This document shows positions 52,994 to 61,680 of a stretch of DNA of 64,000 nucleotides, piece by piece. The notes below the pieces were generated by a model that saw nothing but the letters and a program-made list of their open reading frames with translations, did no database searches and was not told the DNA's origin. The stretch is from Martinezella lusitana (GTDB taxonomy: Bacteria; Pseudomonadota; Alphaproteobacteria; Rhizobiales; Rhizobiaceae), in NCBI RefSeq assembly GCF_010668395.1, contig NZ_WUEY01000021.1, forward strand, positions 43,901 through 107,900, given 5' to 3'. The stretch's first letter is position 1. Each line of letters starts with the position of its first letter. Made by a program: the position numbers and the translations under genes.

Positions 52994-53799
52994 TTCGAAT
53001 ACCTCAGGATTGCGTAGATGGCGTAGGGATTGGTCGTCAGATATCGCCAGAACAGCCGGCGAGGTTCCATCAGCATCCGCCAGAACCACTCGAAGCCGGC
53101 CCTCTGGATCCAGATCGGGGCCCTCGTCGTCCTTTCGGCCAGATGGTCGAACAGCCCGCCCGATGTCTTGATGACGCCGACATTGGCGAGCCGTGCGGCA
53201 AAGTCGTGAACGAAGAGCTGCTCGCGGGGAACGCCGAGACCGATCCACAGGATGTCGGGCGCCAGCGCGTTGATCTCGTCAAGCCTTGCTTCCAAGGCCT
53301 CTCCCGCGAGATAGCCGTGGCAGTGCCCGACGATGCGCAGATCGGGATAGCGTGCCTGCACGGTCGCGACGGCTTTGGAGTTTGTCGCCTCGGTTGCTCC
53401 GAGCAGGTAGAAGCTTATGCCTTCCCTCGCGGCAAGTTCCGCCACGTCGTGAAAAAGGTCCGTCGTCGCCACGCGCTCCGGGAGCTGCACCCTGCATAGC
53501 AGGCGTGAGGCCATGACGAGCGGCTGGCCGTCGGCCAGGATCTGGTCGGCCTCCTGAAAGAGCCTGGCGATGTTGGCGTCGGCATGAACGCGGGCGACGA
53601 CCTCGCCATTGGCCGAGGTGAAGTAGTAGGGGCGGCTGTCGCGGCGGCGTTTTCGCGCCACGGCGATCATGAATGAAGCGGCATTTCGCCGATTGACCAC
53701 GGTGATGGGCAATCCTCCGATCAATACGCTTGGGAGCGCAAGAGGATGGTCTTGCGTCGGAATGGTGGATCCATGCTCGGATGCATCTACCGGCTGCAT
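52990..53799 (-). CDS. WecG/TagA/CpsF-family glycosyltransferase
   Basis: GT26 enzyme of 269 residues that transfers a sugar (ManNAc or ManNAcA in known members) to a lipid-linked acceptor on the inner membrane. Signatures: LIGGLPITVVNR, YYFTSANGEVV, ADGQPLVMASRL (with the catalytic-base region), FYLLGATEATNSKAVATVQARYPDLRIVGHCHGYL, ALAPDILWIGLGVPREQLF and KTSGGLFDHLAERTTRAPIWIQRAGFEWFWRM. It is the first gene of a two-gene minus-strand unit preceded by AT-rich DNA. Confidence 0.93.
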   Translation of the reverse strand: MQPVDASEHGSTIPTQDHPLALPSVLIGGLPITVVNRRNAASFMIAVARKRRRDSRPYYFTSANGEVVARVHADANIARLFQEADQILADGQPLVMASRLLCRVQLPERVATTDLFHDVAELAAREGISFYLLGATEATNSKAVATVQARYPDLRIVGHCHGYLAGEALEARLDEINALAPDILWIGLGVPREQLFVHDFAARLANVGVIKTSGGLFDHLAERTTRAPIWIQRAGFEWFWRMLMEPRRLFWRYLTTNPYAIYAILRYSK

Positions 53800-54592
53800 T
53801 TGGCTCTCCTGGTTCGAAATCTACCCCTCGAAAGCAAGGCAAGCACCGGCGGCGCCAGCCCCTCTCGAGGCTGGTATTGAACCGCCATTTTTGATTGAGT
53901 AAGCTCTCTCTGAATATCGTCGAGAGCCTGTATCAATATCGTGCAAGCCATTACTTCCGATTGCGTAATGGGTAGCTAATATGATCCGGAAAGTTAAGTC
54001 GTTTATTAGTATTCGGTTAATATGTAAATTTCTAAAGAAATAATATACGCATGGACTTAAAGAGGGAGGACGGCGACAGGTCGAGAGGGGTCGGATAATT
54101 TATAAGTAATTTCAATTACTTAAATTTCGTGGATTTGATCTGTCCTGACGCTGTTCGCAGTCGGGGCAGAATTCGCCTCGTCGGCGGGAGGCTCGGCCAC
54201 CAACTCGGCTTCACGAAATACGATGACGGAGGCGTGCTAGATTCAAACAGTATACGACCTTGGCGCGGGTGCGGCTTTGGGTGCGTCTGCGCTCTTATTT
54301 TTCGCCGTGAGCCTTCAGGTGCAACCATGGAGATTGTATCTGCAATTGCTAAACGAATGGATGATCCGGCTTGGACAGACGCCAATATGGCACAGGGGAG
54401 AGGGCCACGCGGCCTGGCCGGCCACTGTAGACCCGCAGGCCGGCAACGCCGGAAAGTGGCTATGGCTTGCCGGAGATCTGCCGGGTCTTCATGCGCATCG
54501 GGCATGCCGATCGCGCGGGCGAAAACCTTGTGCAATCCGAATATCGTTCGCGGCGGCAATACAAGCGGCGCTTCATGCCGCGCGCTCGTCCG
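53800..54592. other. AT-rich promoter region and gene-free stretch
   Basis: 53880-54120 is clearly AT-rich and carries an inverted repeat, listed separately; it should be the promoter of the WecG/TagA unit. 54121-54592 returns to normal GC. Its open frames (for example 54129-54692 plus, 54116-54559 minus) have no ribosome-binding sites, unnatural composition and no recognisable product. It could be a decayed gene or the trailer of the RuBisCO-like protein operon. Confidence 0.5.
53948..53971. promoter_or_regulatory. Inverted repeat upstream of the WecG/TagA gene
   Basis: CCATTAC and GTAATGG (7 bp) are separated by 10 bases, about 150 bases before the WecG/TagA start, inside AT-rich DNA. Candidate regulator site. 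Confidence 0.4.
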
Positions 54593-55711
54593 TCACGCAT
54601 GCACAGCCGCAAACAGACGTCGGCAGGCCTCGACAAGGCTGGTTTCCTGCAGCAGCGCCCCGCCGACGAGATACATGATATCGTTGCCATAGGCTTCGCG
54701 CATCTCCGCCACCCGGTTCAAGGTCATGCCGCCGCCCGGGGCGGGCACGATCGCCTTCAGCCCACCGAGCTCGGCTGAACAGGCGCGGGCGATCGACAGG
54801 CATTCCTCGCGGGTGAAGCCGAAGCGACCGCCGAAATTCGGATAGATGACCGCATCCGCTCCCATCAGCCGGTGCAGTGCCCCGAAGAAGGCGCGATGGC
54901 TGAATCCACAGTCGGGCGAGACGACGTTCGCCCCGGAGAAGGCCGGATGCGAGATGATGGGCAGGGTGAAATCCGGATCGGCGGCGAGCGTGCGTATCAC
55001 ATCGTAGCCGGCAAGGGCAGGCGCGATCATCACGCCGCCGGCGCCGACCTCCTGAGCCTGTTTTGCCCGCTCGATAACGGCATTGGCAGGTCCTGTCACA
55101 TTGGGCACGAAGCTCGTCTTGCCGCCACTCTTGGCGTTGGCTTCGCCGACGGCCTCGACGCAAGCCCTCAGGCGCTCATCGAAGCGTGAGGTCTTCTGGT
55201 CGACAAGACCATGGTCGTCCTTGACGAAGTGCATGCCGCCGAGCGCAAAATCATGGGCAAGACCGGCAAGTTCCTTCGTCGACAGGCCGACCGGCTTGAT
55301 CGCCGACATGAGCAAGGGGCTTTCTCCGATGCCGGCGCGGGCGCGAAGGCTGGCTATTCCGTATCGCGGCCCCTTGCAGAGAGCGAGGATGCCGGGCGAC
55401 AGCCCGATGTCTTCGACCTTCAGGCCGGGCTTTATGGAGCTGTTGCCGAAGACGATGTTGAGAAATTGCGGAAAATCGCCGCCGATATCGTCGTCTGAAT
55501 AGGAGATGGTTGCGAGAAAACCCGGCCGGCCGTCAGGAGACTTCTCCAGGGATTCCAGCCTGCCGAGAATCTCTTCCTCGACATAGCCTTTGGGAACGAC
55601 ATCGCGCGGGATCTCGACGGTTTGCTCGAGTGCGATATCGAGCGCACGGGCCTTTGCCTCCCCGGCATCGGCGGCCCGGACGAAATAGGTGACACTAAAG
55701 CGCGGAGCCAT
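54593..55711 (-). CDS. RuBisCO-like protein (form IV)
   Basis: Protein of 372 residues of the RuBisCO large-chain superfamily, about the size of the Rhodospirillum rubrum RuBisCO-like protein that isomerises 5-methylthioribulose-1-phosphate. The Lys matching RuBisCO Lys175 (SAIKP, Lys139) and the carbamylated Lys201 (HFVKDDHG, Lys164) are kept. Glu204 is replaced by His167, and loop 6 has Arg where Lys334 should be (GGRFGFTRE). Glycine phosphate sites APGGGMT and VGGALL remain. Carbon fixation is therefore unlikely; isomerisation or enolisation of a ketose phosphate is expected. Last gene of the mtnK-mtnA-tkN-tkC-RLP unit, overlapping the transketolase C half by one base. Confidence 0.92.
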   Translation of the reverse strand: MAPRFSVTYFVRAADAGEAKARALDIALEQTVEIPRDVVPKGYVEEEILGRLESLEKSPDGRPGFLATISYSDDDIGGDFPQFLNIVFGNSSIKPGLKVEDIGLSPGILALCKGPRYGIASLRARAGIGESPLLMSAIKPVGLSTKELAGLAHDFALGGMHFVKDDHGLVDQKTSRFDERLRACVEAVGEANAKSGGKTSFVPNVTGPANAVIERAKQAQEVGAGGVMIAPALAGYDVIRTLAADPDFTLPIISHPAFSGANVVSPDCGFSHRAFFGALHRLMGADAVIYPNFGGRFGFTREECLSIARACSAELGGLKAIVPAPGGGMTLNRVAEMREAYGNDIMYLVGGALLQETSLVEACRRLFAAVHA

Positions 55712-56712
55712 CAGAGCGCCTCTGCCTTCTGCGCCGAATGGACGTGGTCGAGACGCACTTCGGACAGTTCCTCTTCGCCGATGGAAAGCGGTTTGCCGAG
55801 GAGACCTTCGATGGCTTTCACCAGGGCGCCCGCGTCGAGCCCATATTTCTTAATGAGGTATGGCTTGGAGGCGCCGTGCGCAAACGTGTCGTTGAGGCCA
55901 AGCCGCTTCAGCCGGATGCCGAGGCCCTCCTCGGCGAGGATCTCCGCCACCAGCGAGCCGAGGCCGCCGACGATCGTGTGGTTTTCCAGGGTGACGATGC
56001 CTTTCTTTCCGCGCGCGGCTTTGAGCAGGCCATCGCGATCGAAGGGCTTCAGCGTCGAGGCGTGCAGATGATGGACGCCGATCCCCCGTGCGGTCAGCGG
56101 CCCGCTCGCGCGCAGCGCCTCTTCGGTACAGACACCTGAACTGACCACGAGGATATCGTCGCCTTCCGACAGCGTGCGCAGCCTGTTGAATTCAAAAGGC
56201 GTGGAGAACAGGCGCGGCACCTCGCCACGCAGGACGCGGACGTAAACGGGGCCATCGATTGAATCCGCGACTTCGAGGACGGTCTCGACCTCCGTCGCAT
56301 CGCCCGTTTCGAGCACCGTCATGTTCGGCACCGCACGCATCACGGCGATGTCTTCGATTGCCTGATGCGTAATGCCGCCGGGCGTGGTGATCCCTGGCAG
56401 AAAGCCCATGAGCCGCACCTTGCGATTGGAATAGGCGATGGAATTGATCAGCTGGTCGTAGGGCCGGCGATACAGGAACACCGAAAACGTGTGGAGGAAG
56501 GGACGATAGCCCTGCATCGCGAGGCCGCCGGCAAAGGAGAGCATGTTCTGCTCCGCCATGCCGAGCGAAAGAAACTGGTCCGGATGCCGATCGCGGAAGC
56601 CATCGACCTCGCAGGAGGAGGTGAGATCCGCCGAGAGGCAGAGCACTTCGGGTCGCGCTACGGCAAAAGCCTCGAACGCCTTGGCATAGGGACGGTTGAC
56701 GATCTCGACCAT
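55711..56712 (-). CDS. Transketolase C-terminal half (pyrimidine-binding subunit)
   Basis: Protein of 333 residues with the TPP pyrimidine domain: LCLSADLTSSCEVDGFRDRHPDQFLSLGMAEQNMLSFAGGLAMQGYRPFLHTF includes the catalytic Glu54 that activates thiamine diphosphate. The C-terminal transketolase domain follows (VVSSGVCTEEALRA, IVTLENHTIVGGLGSLVAEIL). It would pair with the N half encoded just upstream (2-base gap) into one active enzyme of about 640 residues, the size of a normal transketolase or DXP synthase. Context suggests it cleaves or transfers a C2 unit from the RuBisCO-like protein's product (inference). Confidence 0.93.
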   Translation of the reverse strand: MVEIVNRPYAKAFEAFAVARPEVLCLSADLTSSCEVDGFRDRHPDQFLSLGMAEQNMLSFAGGLAMQGYRPFLHTFSVFLYRRPYDQLINSIAYSNRKVRLMGFLPGITTPGGITHQAIEDIAVMRAVPNMTVLETGDATEVETVLEVADSIDGPVYVRVLRGEVPRLFSTPFEFNRLRTLSEGDDILVVSSGVCTEEALRASGPLTARGIGVHHLHASTLKPFDRDGLLKAARGKKGIVTLENHTIVGGLGSLVAEILAEEGLGIRLKRLGLNDTFAHGASKPYLIKKYGLDAGALVKAIEGLLGKPLSIGEEELSEVRLDHVHSAQKAEAL

Positions 56713-56714
56713 GT

Positions 56715-57650
56715 TCAGGCCCTTTCCACTGCGTAGATGTCGACGCCAAGTTCGGCTGCGAGCGCCGCCTGCATTTCCTGCCGCTCGTCGGCGCTCTTGA
56801 AGCGGACGTAGTGCAGCCGCGGGAACCGCTTCTTGAGGAAATTCATGCCCTGATAGGGCGAGGTATTGGCGAGGATTACCAGCGGCTTGCCCACTTCCGC
56901 GCTGCCGGCCGCCTCTCTCAGGGCATCCAGATCATGACCATCGACCGAGCGGCATGTCACGCCGAACGCGCTGACACGCGCGGCGAGGTCGCCGAGATCG
57001 AGCACGGACGACATGGCGCCGTCGCATTGCTGGCGGTTCACGTCAACGATCACGCGGACGTTGTCGATCCGGTGATAGGCCATGGCTGCAAGGCATTCCC
57101 AGGTCTGGCCCTCCTGGAACTCTCCGTCGGACATATAGACCCAGACCTTGCCCGGCTCGCCTTTCTTCCGTCGCGCCCAGGCGACGCCCGACGCCATGGA
57201 AAGGCCTTGCGCCAGCGACCCGGTCGTCACTTCCATGCCGGGGCTGTGTTCGGCGCCGATCATCTCGACCGAACCGCCGTCCTTGTTGAAATGATCCAGC
57301 GCATGCTCGTCCATCCGTCCCGTCTCGATCAGGGCGGAGTAGATGACCAGGGCGTAGTGCGCGGGGGAAATGAAGAACCGGTCGAACTCAGGCGCGAACG
57401 GACCGTGGTAGCCGGCGCCGGTGAAGGCATCGGGATTGTGTGCCGACGGTACGCCGCGGAAGGGCAGCGGCACTTTCGGAAGCGTGGGCTCGCCGAGCTT
57501 GAGGAATTCGTTGTAGAGCAGCGCAAGGCTTTCGGCGGCGGAGCAGGCCTGGCTCAGATAGCCGCCATTGTGTTTCATCGTGTGGAAGAAGACGCGACGC
57601 CGGATTCCGAGCGCGATGCCTTCGGTGGATTTCTGATTGGAGAGGGTCAT
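56715..57650 (-). CDS. Transketolase N-terminal half (diphosphate-binding subunit)
   Basis: Protein of 311 residues with the TPP diphosphate and Mg site: YMSDGEFQEGQTWECLAAMAYHRIDNVRVIVDVN (D-G-E...N, about 173-205). Substrate-channel His candidates lie in MKHNGGYLSQACSAAESLALLY and in GAEHSPGMEVTTGSLAQGLSMASG. Split transketolases are common in bacteria, often of unknown function. It follows mtnA by 4 bases. Confidence 0.93.
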   Translation of the reverse strand: MTLSNQKSTEGIALGIRRRVFFHTMKHNGGYLSQACSAAESLALLYNEFLKLGEPTLPKVPLPFRGVPSAHNPDAFTGAGYHGPFAPEFDRFFISPAHYALVIYSALIETGRMDEHALDHFNKDGGSVEMIGAEHSPGMEVTTGSLAQGLSMASGVAWARRKKGEPGKVWVYMSDGEFQEGQTWECLAAMAYHRIDNVRVIVDVNRQQCDGAMSSVLDLGDLAARVSAFGVTCRSVDGHDLDALREAAGSAEVGKPLVILANTSPYQGMNFLKKRFPRLHYVRFKSADERQEMQAALAAELGVDIYAVERA

Positions 57651-57654
57651 CGTC

Positions 57655-58749
57655 TCAGCTCCGTTCGGGGAAAAGTGCCTTGAGGCCTTCCGGCGACGGC
57701 GTCGCGATGCCGCGCTCCGTTATCAGGCCGGTGATCAGGCGGGCAGGCGTGACGTCGAAGGCCGGATTTGCCGCAGGGCTTCCTTCCGGGGAGATGCGCA
57801 CGCTCGCAATCGAGCCGTCCCGCGCTCTGCCCTGCACGAAGCTCACCTCGTCGGCGGACCGCTCCTCGATCGGAATTTCCTTGATGCCGTCGTGAACCGT
57901 CCAGTCGATCGTCGGTGAGGGCAAGGCGACGTAGAAGGGCACGCCGTTGTCGCGGGCGGCAAGCGCCTTGAGATAGGTTCCGATCTTGTTGCAGACATCG
58001 CCGTTTGCGGTCGTGCGATCGGTCCCGACGATCACCATATCGATATCGCCGTGCTGCATCAGGTGGCCGCCGGCGTTGTCGACGATCAGCGTGTGCGGCA
58101 CGCCATGGCCATTCATCTCCCAGGCGGTCAGATAGGCTCCCTGGTTGCGCGGGCGTGTTTCGTCGACATAGACATGAACGGGAATGCCGTCCTCGATCGC
58201 CATGTAGATCGGCGCGGTCGCGGTTCCGTAGTCGACGGTCGCAAGCCAGCCGGCGTTGCAATGCGTGAGGATGCGCACGGGTTCGCCCGGCTGCTTTTTC
58301 GCGGCTATTTCACGGATGACCTTGAGGCCGTTTGCGCCGATCGCGCGGTTGAGCTCGACGTCCTCCTCGGCAATCTCGGCGGCGCGCTTGTAAGCGGCGG
58401 CGGCGCGTGCGCTTTGCGAAAGCCCGCGCAGGTGATCGCGCATCGCGTTCAGCGCCCAGCGCAGGTTGATGGCGGTCGGCCGCGTTTCGTTAAGCTCTTC
58501 CCAAACGGCGTCGAGATGGGCGTCGGAGGGGTCTTCGGCCATAGCGATCGCAACGCCATAGGCAGCCGTGACGCCGATCAGCGGCGCGCCGCGCACCCAC
58601 ATGTCGCGGATCGCAACGGCGACTTCGCCCACGGTTTTCAGCGTGACGACCCTGAACTCATGCGGCAACCAGCGCTGGTCGATAATGTCGACGGAGCGGC
58701 CGTCCTCGTTGAGCCAGATAGTATGGTAGTGGCGTTCCCCGACTTTCAA
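57655..58749 (-). CDS. mtnA: 5-methylthioribose-1-phosphate isomerase (MtnA-like)
   Basis: Aldose-ketose isomerase of 364 residues of the eIF2B/MtnA family; it converts 5-methylthioribose-1-phosphate (or 5-deoxyribose-1-phosphate) to the ribulose form. The active-site Cys164 (LTHCNAGWLATVDYGTATAP) and Asp244 (VGTDRTTANGDVCNKIGTY) are intact, as is the N-terminal MWVRGAPLIGVTAAYG. Its start overlaps the mtnK stop (ATGA). Confidence 0.95.
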   Translation of the reverse strand: MKVGERHYHTIWLNEDGRSVDIIDQRWLPHEFRVVTLKTVGEVAVAIRDMWVRGAPLIGVTAAYGVAIAMAEDPSDAHLDAVWEELNETRPTAINLRWALNAMRDHLRGLSQSARAAAAYKRAAEIAEEDVELNRAIGANGLKVIREIAAKKQPGEPVRILTHCNAGWLATVDYGTATAPIYMAIEDGIPVHVYVDETRPRNQGAYLTAWEMNGHGVPHTLIVDNAGGHLMQHGDIDMVIVGTDRTTANGDVCNKIGTYLKALAARDNGVPFYVALPSPTIDWTVHDGIKEIPIEERSADEVSFVQGRARDGSIASVRISPEGSPAANPAFDVTPARLITGLITERGIATPSPEGLKALFPERS

Positions 58750-60017
58750 GCGAGTGTCTCCTTTTCAAGCCGCTCCGCCGTGGCGCGGACATCCTTGAGG
58801 CTATGGATGCGATGCCGGTTGACGGCGAGATGACGCCCGAGTTTCAGTGCCTTCCGCTCACAGGTGGCACGACGGTCGGGGTCGGCGATGGTTTCGAAAT
58901 CGGCATTGTGGGCAAGGCCGAGGATGCGGCGATGCATCTCTATGCCGGCAAAACCCAGCATTTCGCGATAGATCTCGTCGAGGACGATATTCAGCGCCTG
59001 TTCCGCGCCGAGGAGATCGCCTCGATCCTCGAAGAGGCTTGCCGGGTAGAGGATCCCCGCTCTCTCGCTGCGCCAGAGATGGGCGAATTCGGCGCGGAAG
59101 GTCTCCCAGATGGTTTCGATCGTATCGAGCAAATAGGCGCGCATGTCGTCGCGTCCGGCACTCCCGCTCTCGTGACCGCTTTGCGCGAAATAGCTCATCC
59201 AGAAATTGGCAAGCAGCATGCCGACATCGAAACTGATCGGCCCGTAGAACGCGAATTCCGGATCGATCACCCGCGTTTCCTCGTCGGTGACCATCACCGA
59301 GCCGGTGTGCAGGTCACCATGGCAGAGCGTCTCGGCCTTGGCGGAAAAGAGATGTTTCAGCCGCTGCGCCTCGACCTTGAGGTCGCGGTCTGCTCGCAAT
59401 TCCGCAACGAGCGGGTCGAGCTGAGGCGAGGTGTGGCGGTTGAGCTTGGCCTCGAAATAGGGATCCGAGAACACCAGGTTCTCTGTGATATCGCAGAGCT
59501 CGACATTATCGGCGAAGAGAGCCATGTCGGCCTTCTTTTCACGCGTGACCATGGAGAGATCCGAGCCGCGGAAGAGCGTTCGCGCGCAGAAGAGGCCGAG
59601 ATCGCGCCCGATCTTCGGAAGAGCGCGACCATCGATCAACGCCCGCCGCAGGATGACGTGCGGCGTCAGATATTCCATGACGATGATGGCCTGGACGGCA
59701 TCGAAGAAGAAGATCTCCGGCACCATGCCCGGATCGCGCGCGGACTGGCGCACGAGCGCGTGATACTCGAAATAGGACCGCTTCAGGGGAAGCGGCCAGC
59801 TTTCACCGACGAGGCGCACATAGGGAAGCGCCTGCTTGACGATGGCAGCTCCCTTGTCGCCGGTGACGATGAAGACGAGATTGAGGTTGCCGTCGCCGAC
59901 CTCCGTGACCTGCCACCGCGCCGAATCGCCGCCGATCTTTTCCTTGAGAATGGTGTTTCCGCCAAGCCGGGCCGGCAAGGTTTCGGCGCTGAGCGCCGCA
60001 AAGACTTGCGTGTCCAT
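58746..60017 (-). CDS. mtnK: 5-methylthioribose kinase
   Basis: APH-fold sugar kinase of 423 residues that phosphorylates methylthioribose at C1, the entry step after import. Markers: VTEVGDGNLNLVFIV (nucleotide loop), AIVKQALPYVRLVGESWPL with the ATP-site Lys, ETLCHGDLHTGSVMV (catalytic loop with HGD), and VIDPEFAFYGPISFDVGMLLANF (metal-binding D-P-E). GGAGGAG lies before ATG 60017. First gene of the minus-strand unit, divergent from the sugar importer. Confidence 0.95.
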   Translation of the reverse strand: MDTQVFAALSAETLPARLGGNTILKEKIGGDSARWQVTEVGDGNLNLVFIVTGDKGAAIVKQALPYVRLVGESWPLPLKRSYFEYHALVRQSARDPGMVPEIFFFDAVQAIIVMEYLTPHVILRRALIDGRALPKIGRDLGLFCARTLFRGSDLSMVTREKKADMALFADNVELCDITENLVFSDPYFEAKLNRHTSPQLDPLVAELRADRDLKVEAQRLKHLFSAKAETLCHGDLHTGSVMVTDEETRVIDPEFAFYGPISFDVGMLLANFWMSYFAQSGHESGSAGRDDMRAYLLDTIETIWETFRAEFAHLWRSERAGILYPASLFEDRGDLLGAEQALNIVLDEIYREMLGFAGIEMHRRILGLAHNADFETIADPDRRATCERKALKLGRHLAVNRHRIHSLKDVRATAERLEKETLA

Positions 60018-60095
60018 AGTGTTCTCCTCCTGCGCATGTCGCGGCCTCCACCGCGTGTCGACATGCCGTCACGGGCACAACTAAGGCAGCATTCT

Positions 60096-60124
60096 GTCAA
60101 ATGTCAATGGCCTTGACATTTGAC
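60096..60124. promoter_or_regulatory. Operator with divergent -35 boxes between mtnK and the sugar importer
   Basis: Perfect 12-bp inverted repeat GTCAAATGTCAA / TTGACATTTGAC separated by TGGCC. Each arm ends in TTGACA on its own strand (60113-60118 plus, 60107-60102 minus), a consensus -35, so one bound protein could shut both promoters. The -10 regions are weaker. Confidence 0.85.
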
Positions 60125-60162
60125 GAAAAGCAATCTTAACCTGTGTCCATTGGGAGGAGAGA

Positions 60163-61680
60163 ATGAGCGAACATGCAGTGTTTCGCATCGAGGGCGTGCG
60201 CAAATCCTTTGGTGCAGTGGCGGTGCTCCAGGGTGTGCATCTCGACCTCAAAGGCGGCTCCGTTACGGCTTTGATGGGTGCCAATGGCGCAGGCAAATCG
60301 ACGCTCGTGCGCATCTTGAGCGGGGTCTATCCGCGGGACGCCGGCACGATCACCCTTGCAGGCGCCCCATTCGAACCCTCGACACCGGCGGAGGCGATCC
60401 GTGCCGGCGTCGTGACGGTGCACCAGAATATCAATGACGGCGTCGTTGCCGATCTCGATGTGGCAACCAATTTGACGCTCGACCGGCTGAATGGCCGCGG
60501 TGCTCGGCTTTTCTTCAATCCGCGCCGGGTTCGGCGTGAAGCCGCCCTGGTTGCCTCACGCATGGGGCTGGCGATCGACCTCAAGGCCAGCATCAACGAT
60601 CTGAGCCTTGCCGACCGCCAGATGGTGGCGATCGCGCGTGCGATGGCGCATGAGCCGAGGGTCTTGATCCTCGACGAGCCGACCTCGTCCCTGTCGAGCG
60701 CTGAAGCCGATCGGCTGTTCGATCTCGTCGACCGGTTGAAGGCCCGGGGCGTTGCCATTCTTTATATTTCGCACCGCATGTCGGATATCCGCCGCCTTGC
60801 GGACAGTATCCTGGCGCTGCGGGATGGCCGCATCACCGGTCATTTCGAAGGGCCGGACCTCGACTATGAAGGTGCCGTCAATGCCATGCTCGGCAGGAAA
60901 GTCTCCGCAGACGCAATCTCCGTGCGCGAGGCAAGCGTTGCCGTTTTCCGCGCGCAGGGCCTGAAGCTGTCCGAGCAATCGAAGCCTTTCGATTTCCAGC
61001 TCGGCGAAGGCGAGATTGTCGCGGTAACCGGTCTCGTCGGCGTCGGCAAGTCGGCGCTCGCCGAGACGCTGGCCGGAGCGCGCATGCCAGCTGCCGGTCA
61101 GATGATGCTGGACGACGCCCGCTACGCTCCGAAAACAACGGGCCAAGCCATTGCTCGCGGCGTGTTCCTCATCGCCAAGGACAGGGCGATCAGCGGCATC
61201 GTGCCCGATTTCAACATCTATGAGAACATCAGCCTGCCGTTCCTTCGGCGCTTGTCGCGGTTTGGAATATCGAGCCGCGGGACCGAGCGGGTAAGGGCCC
61301 GCCAGCAGATTTCCTCGCTCGGCGTCGTCTGCCGCAGCGAGCGGGATGAGATGCAGACACTGTCCGGCGGCAACCAGCAGAAGGTCATGGTCGGCCGATG
61401 GCTTTCGGAGCCGTCGCGGCTTCTCGTCCTCGACGAGCCGTTCCAGGGTGTCGACATCGTGGCCCGGCGCGACATTGGCGAGAAGCTGCGCGCCTCGTCC
61501 GGTGGCAGGGCCACAATCCTCTTTCTAACCGAACTCGATGAAGCCTTCGAAGTCGCCGACCGCATTCTCGTCATGTCCGAACAGACGATCGTTGGCGAGC
61601 ATCGCAATTCCGGCATCGATGTCGAGCGCCTGCTGTCCGAAATCGCAGGTCAATCCTCTCAACAGGTCAGTCCATTATGA
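60163..61680 (+). CDS. Sugar ABC transporter ATPase, RbsA-like (two ABC domains)
   Basis: ATPase of 505 residues with two fused ABC modules, as in ribose-type importers. First module: Walker A GANGAGKS, signature region LSLADRQMVAIARAM, Walker B LILDEPTSSLS. Second: Walker A GLVGVGKS, signature LSGGNQQKVMVGRWL, Walker B LLVLDEPFQGVDI. GGGAGGAG precedes the ATG. It is divergent from mtnK; I infer that the importer carries methylthioribose or a related deoxysugar or nucleoside. Confidence 0.93.
   Translation: MSEHAVFRIEGVRKSFGAVAVLQGVHLDLKGGSVTALMGANGAGKSTLVRILSGVYPRDAGTITLAGAPFEPSTPAEAIRAGVVTVHQNINDGVVADLDVATNLTLDRLNGRGARLFFNPRRVRREAALVASRMGLAIDLKASINDLSLADRQMVAIARAMAHEPRVLILDEPTSSLSSAEADRLFDLVDRLKARGVAILYISHRMSDIRRLADSILALRDGRITGHFEGPDLDYEGAVNAMLGRKVSADAISVREASVAVFRAQGLKLSEQSKPFDFQLGEGEIVAVTGLVGVGKSALAETLAGARMPAAGQMMLDDARYAPKTTGQAIARGVFLIAKDRAISGIVPDFNIYENISLPFLRRLSRFGISSRGTERVRARQQISSLGVVCRSERDEMQTLSGGNQQKVMVGRWLSEPSRLLVLDEPFQGVDIVARRDIGEKLRASSGGRATILFLTELDEAFEVADRILVMSEQTIVGEHRNSGIDVERLLSEIAGQSSQQVSPL

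Noticed and set aside
54116..54692. Open frames on both strands in the gap before the RuBisCO-like protein gene
   Set aside because: No ribosome-binding site, unnatural Arg/Cys/Pro composition and no family; left as a gene-free stretch.
54593..55711. Possibility that this is a true CO2-fixing RuBisCO
   Set aside because: It is about 80-100 residues shorter than form I-III enzymes, lacks Glu204 and the loop-6 Lys, and has no phosphoribulokinase nearby.
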